NCBI GenBank assembly: GCA_028554755.1
Contig: JAPTOF010000004.1
Span: 1,247,501-1,311,500, forward strand
Source of the DNA: Cordia subcordata
Taxonomy: Eukaryota > Streptophyta > Magnoliopsida > Boraginales > Cordiaceae
Reading direction: 5' to 3'
Length of the DNA: 64,000 nucleotides
The notes beneath the pieces are model-generated. The model was given only the letters and a program-made list of their open reading frames with translations. It ran no database searches and was not told where the DNA came from. This document shows positions 61,301 to 64,000 of the stretch, in pieces; position 1 is the stretch's first letter; the number at the start of each line of letters is the position of its first letter. Position numbers and translations under genes: made by a program.

Positions 61301-63683
61301 AATAAATCGATTCAGAGGTTTGCTGGTCCTTTGTTAGTCTATAAGCGACAATTGAAATCTACTTCAAAGACGGAAGGTTCACAGACCCTGTCAAAGCAGA
61401 ACACCTCCGCAGAGAGTTCACCAGGACTCGACACCTCTTCTTGTGCCATGGCAAGTGGGTGTACTATTCATGCAAAACTTGGTAAAGGGAAAAGCTTAAA
61501 GCACTCTAGCGAACTAGATAATTCAACTTCTCTGCATACCATTCATAATTTAGACAATACAAAGTTCAATCAAGGATCAAAAGATAATTCTAGGGCAACA
61601 CTGAATCATGAGAGTAATGAGGAGTGCAAGCTAACGAAAACAGGCAATTCCAGATCACCCCTTATGAAGGAGCTTAGTCGATTAGGCTATGCCGAGTCAC
61701 TACCCGATTTTATACCTAAAGGTTCCAGGAGGAGGAGGGCTGTTGCACATGTTTGTGTGTTATTCAGTCAGAACTTAGATGCCACTATAGTTCGGCAGCA
61801 GAAAAAGGTATGTATCTGTTCCCAGACTTTCTTCATTCAATTTGAAGTTTTTATCAGTTAAATGCCATATATTGATAACATCTTTCAATTTTCTGTCTTT
61901 CAGATTTTGGCTAGAATAGGTTTTTCTGAAGCATCATGCTGCTCTGATGCCACACACTTCATAGCTGATAAATTTTTGAGGACAAGGAATATGTTGGAAA
62001 CAATTGCTCTGGGTAAGCCAGTGGTAACGCCATCATGGCTTGAGAGCTGTGGACAAGCTGGTTATTTAATCGATGAGAAAAGTCACATCCTTAGAGATGC
62101 CAAAAAGGAAAAGGAAATTGGCTTTTGCATGCCTGTTTCACTTGCTCGTGCTAGCCAGCATCCACTTCTTCATGTACATTTACGAACTTCTATTGTGGTC
62201 ATTTTACATTTGGCCTGTAGAATAGTTGTTTCTTCTTGCTGAGAATTGAGCCTGTTGCTCACTGTTTTCTTCTTTATCAGCAGGGTCAAAGAGTTCATAT
62301 TACCCCTAATGTAAAACCCAATAAAGATTTGATTCAGAGCCTGGTCAAGGCAGTTCAAGGGGAGGTGCGTAGTTCTGGCATCATTCTTCATTCCATTTCC
62401 GGAGTTTTAGATTTTATCTAAGAACTAAGGATTAAGCTAGAATTCTAAGATGTACGAAGTGGAGATTAGTATATATTGTGTTCAAAGCCAAAGAAATATT
62501 TCTCCAAGTTTCTTGATAATGTTTAAATGGAGAATAGAATTTAATGACATCTCCTAGTAAGCTGAAGAAAATGCATAGGTAGTTTTGTCATCTGTTTGGC
62601 CAGAAATCCACGGTCTTTCGTTTAAGGTTTTGTAAATTGCTTTTCAAGTCGTGAATAGTGAGTCTCTATTTCATGTTCCCCAGGTAGTCCACGAAATTCA
62701 ACAAGCTGAAGTAAAATGTTATACCATCTCACAAGATATACTAATTCTTTCTTGTGAAGAAGATTACACAATTTGTGTGCCGTTTCTTGAGGAAGGTACC
62801 ATTCAACTCTCACCTTTCGTATGATTGAATCTCCATTGCTGGTAAGCTTTGCTAATCATCTATGTACTCCAGGAACTGCAATTTACAGTTCAGAACTTTT
62901 GCTTAGTGGCATCATCACTCAGAAACTGCAGTACAAGAGGTGAGTGTCTCTAGGGATTAGTTTTGTTATCATATTTGCTGCTCTAGGACCAGGATATTGG
63001 AAAATGACTGAAAAGCATATGCATGTAGACACTTAAATGCATAACAATGCCGGGCAAAACTATGAAATATTTTCAAGATGGTAAGAAATTTGCATTCCAT
63101 TGCTGAATAACACTAATGAATAGTTAAAATTATGCTTTTCGTTTTACTGTCTCAAGTATTTTCCCCAAAGTTTTATGTATTTTTGTTTCATAGCCAGGAA
63201 TGAACAAATATTTTTGTGGGGGGTTTTCCTTAATTTGTGAGTGATTGAACTTCCATGAAAAACCAGTTGATACTATAGTCATTCGTATAAATTAGTTGTA
63301 TCCTATTGTTTGGGTGTCTAATCTAGTTCCAAAAGGGTTAAATATGTGCAGTTTGATCTGGTGAACCTTTTTGGTCTACTTCATCCTCAATATTTTAAAA
63401 GTTGCAAAATGCTCCAAATCTTTTGGAGTTGTTTCCCACGCTCTTGCTGAAAAAATTTCAACCTTTGTGAAGATTATAAATCAGACCTGCATTTACTGCT
63501 GCTTGAATCTTATGCACATTCTTTACTGTTGTTACTTATGCAAATTAGCTAAGGTCTCTGAGACTTCTAACATTTCTTTGGCCATTTTTCGCTTTTGGGA
63601 GCAATGACAGACATCAGCTCTTCACAGATTACACCGGCAAGAACTCTTTAGTAGTGGGAGAAAGCAAGACCAGCCTCTTGTAA
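58167..63683 (+). CDS. Tandem-BRCT nuclear protein (MDC1/PTIP-like DNA-repair type), eight exons
   Basis: Large nuclear protein with two C-terminal BRCT domains, related to the plant 'BRCT domain-containing DNA repair protein' family (Arabidopsis At3g21480-like, from memory). Exons: 58167-58176, 58703-58948, 59613-61807, 61904-62173, 62281-62364, 62684-62795, 62873-62939, 63611-63683; 1018 residues, or 1017 with an alternative acceptor. Exon 1 adds only ATG TAT TCA G; it is inferred because exon 2 has no usable early ATG in frame. Residues 1-780 are hydrophilic and probably disordered, with the family motif LARLCYIDSQEPEEPSQSDA near 214, a conserved WLDVGFGTQLAAEAMEAL segment near 335, and nuclear-localisation-like runs RRRSKRMKRSAR, AKRKRC and SKKRKA. 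BRCT1 begins about 785 (RRRRAVAHVCVLF) and includes HFIADKFLRTRNMLETIA and VVTPSWLESC. BRCT2 spans about 910-1005 (GQRVHITPNVKPNKDLIQS, IYSSELLLSGIITQKL). Paired BRCTs of this kind usually read phosphoserine marks in DNA-damage signalling. Confidence 0.88.
58215..58302. repeat. TA/CA/TA compound microsatellite in BRCT gene intron 1
   Basis: A (TA)n tract, then ATACATATACAT variants, a (CA)n tract and a second (TA)n tract, spanning about 88 bases. It lies within the inferred first intron, 40 bases after the donor. Confidence 0.9.
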
Positions 63684-64000
63684 CCGGATGTAGGTGGCCT
63701 TTTTTTTCAGGCAGCCATTGGTGCTGAACTGGTGATAAGAGTTGTAGCTAGAAACAATTGTTGTACCTCAATTTTTGTCCTCTGGTACAGCTGACAACAT
63801 TTGTATGGAAGCAACAAATGAGTTGGATCTACCTTCTAGGTGCAATTTTACAGATCATGGCGTTGTACATAGGTCGACTTGACCTCGTCGGACAATGAAT
63901 GTGGGAAATGAGTTCTTTCCCTTTTTTGGCCTGTGAAACTGTAGTCTTCTTTTTCTTAGGTTTTTTTTTTTTTTTTTGTTATTGTCCTCCCCTTCAGTCT
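63684..64000. other. BRCT gene 3' flank
   Basis: Probable 3' UTR ending near poly(T) tracts at about 63961-63977. No further gene starts before the right edge. Confidence 0.45.

Overview
This window is nuclear DNA from a seed plant, most likely a eudicot. The genes have many introns with canonical GT/AG junctions, the intergenic DNA is AT-rich and full of small transposons, and every recognisable protein belongs to a land-plant family. I assembled the exon models by hand from reading frames, splice sites and family conservation, and all seven complete protein genes close in frame.

Layout. At the left edge (minus strand) is the first exon of a TIR1-type auxin receptor F-box gene; the rest lies outside the window. 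About 12 kb of gene-poor DNA follows, with several miniature transposons (MITEs) and degenerate duplications. A five-exon Tubby-like F-box gene (minus, 13312-17141) comes next, then 6 kb of MITE-rich DNA holding a CACTA-type element beside a Harbinger-type MITE. After that come a 14-exon vacuolar Na+,K+/H+ antiporter NHX gene (plus, 23389-28070), a two-coding-exon NET3-type actin-binding gene (plus, 29517-31570) and a single-exon classical arabinogalactan protein gene (minus, 32145-32570). A 14-exon auxin response factor gene (plus, 36559-42599) carries a tasiR-ARF target site. Downstream lie a complete but internally rearranged TRIM retroelement (43787-44487) and about 6 kb of repeat-rich DNA. 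The right end holds a 10-exon dehydroquinate dehydratase/shikimate dehydrogenase homologue (plus, 50907-57028), a tRNA-Pro(UGG) (minus) and an eight-exon tandem-BRCT nuclear protein gene (plus, 58167-63683).

The genes do not form an operon-like unit or an obvious metabolic cluster. Two of them, the TIR1-type receptor and the ARF, belong to the same auxin pathway, but they lie 35 kb apart with unrelated genes between. The most unusual gene is the DQD/SDH homologue. Several dehydratase active-site residues are replaced, and its shikimate-binding motifs carry Gly substitutions, so it is probably a quinate dehydrogenase-type paralogue rather than the housekeeping bifunctional enzyme. The ARF is also unusual: it keeps B3 DNA-contact residues and the small-RNA site but is divergent elsewhere.
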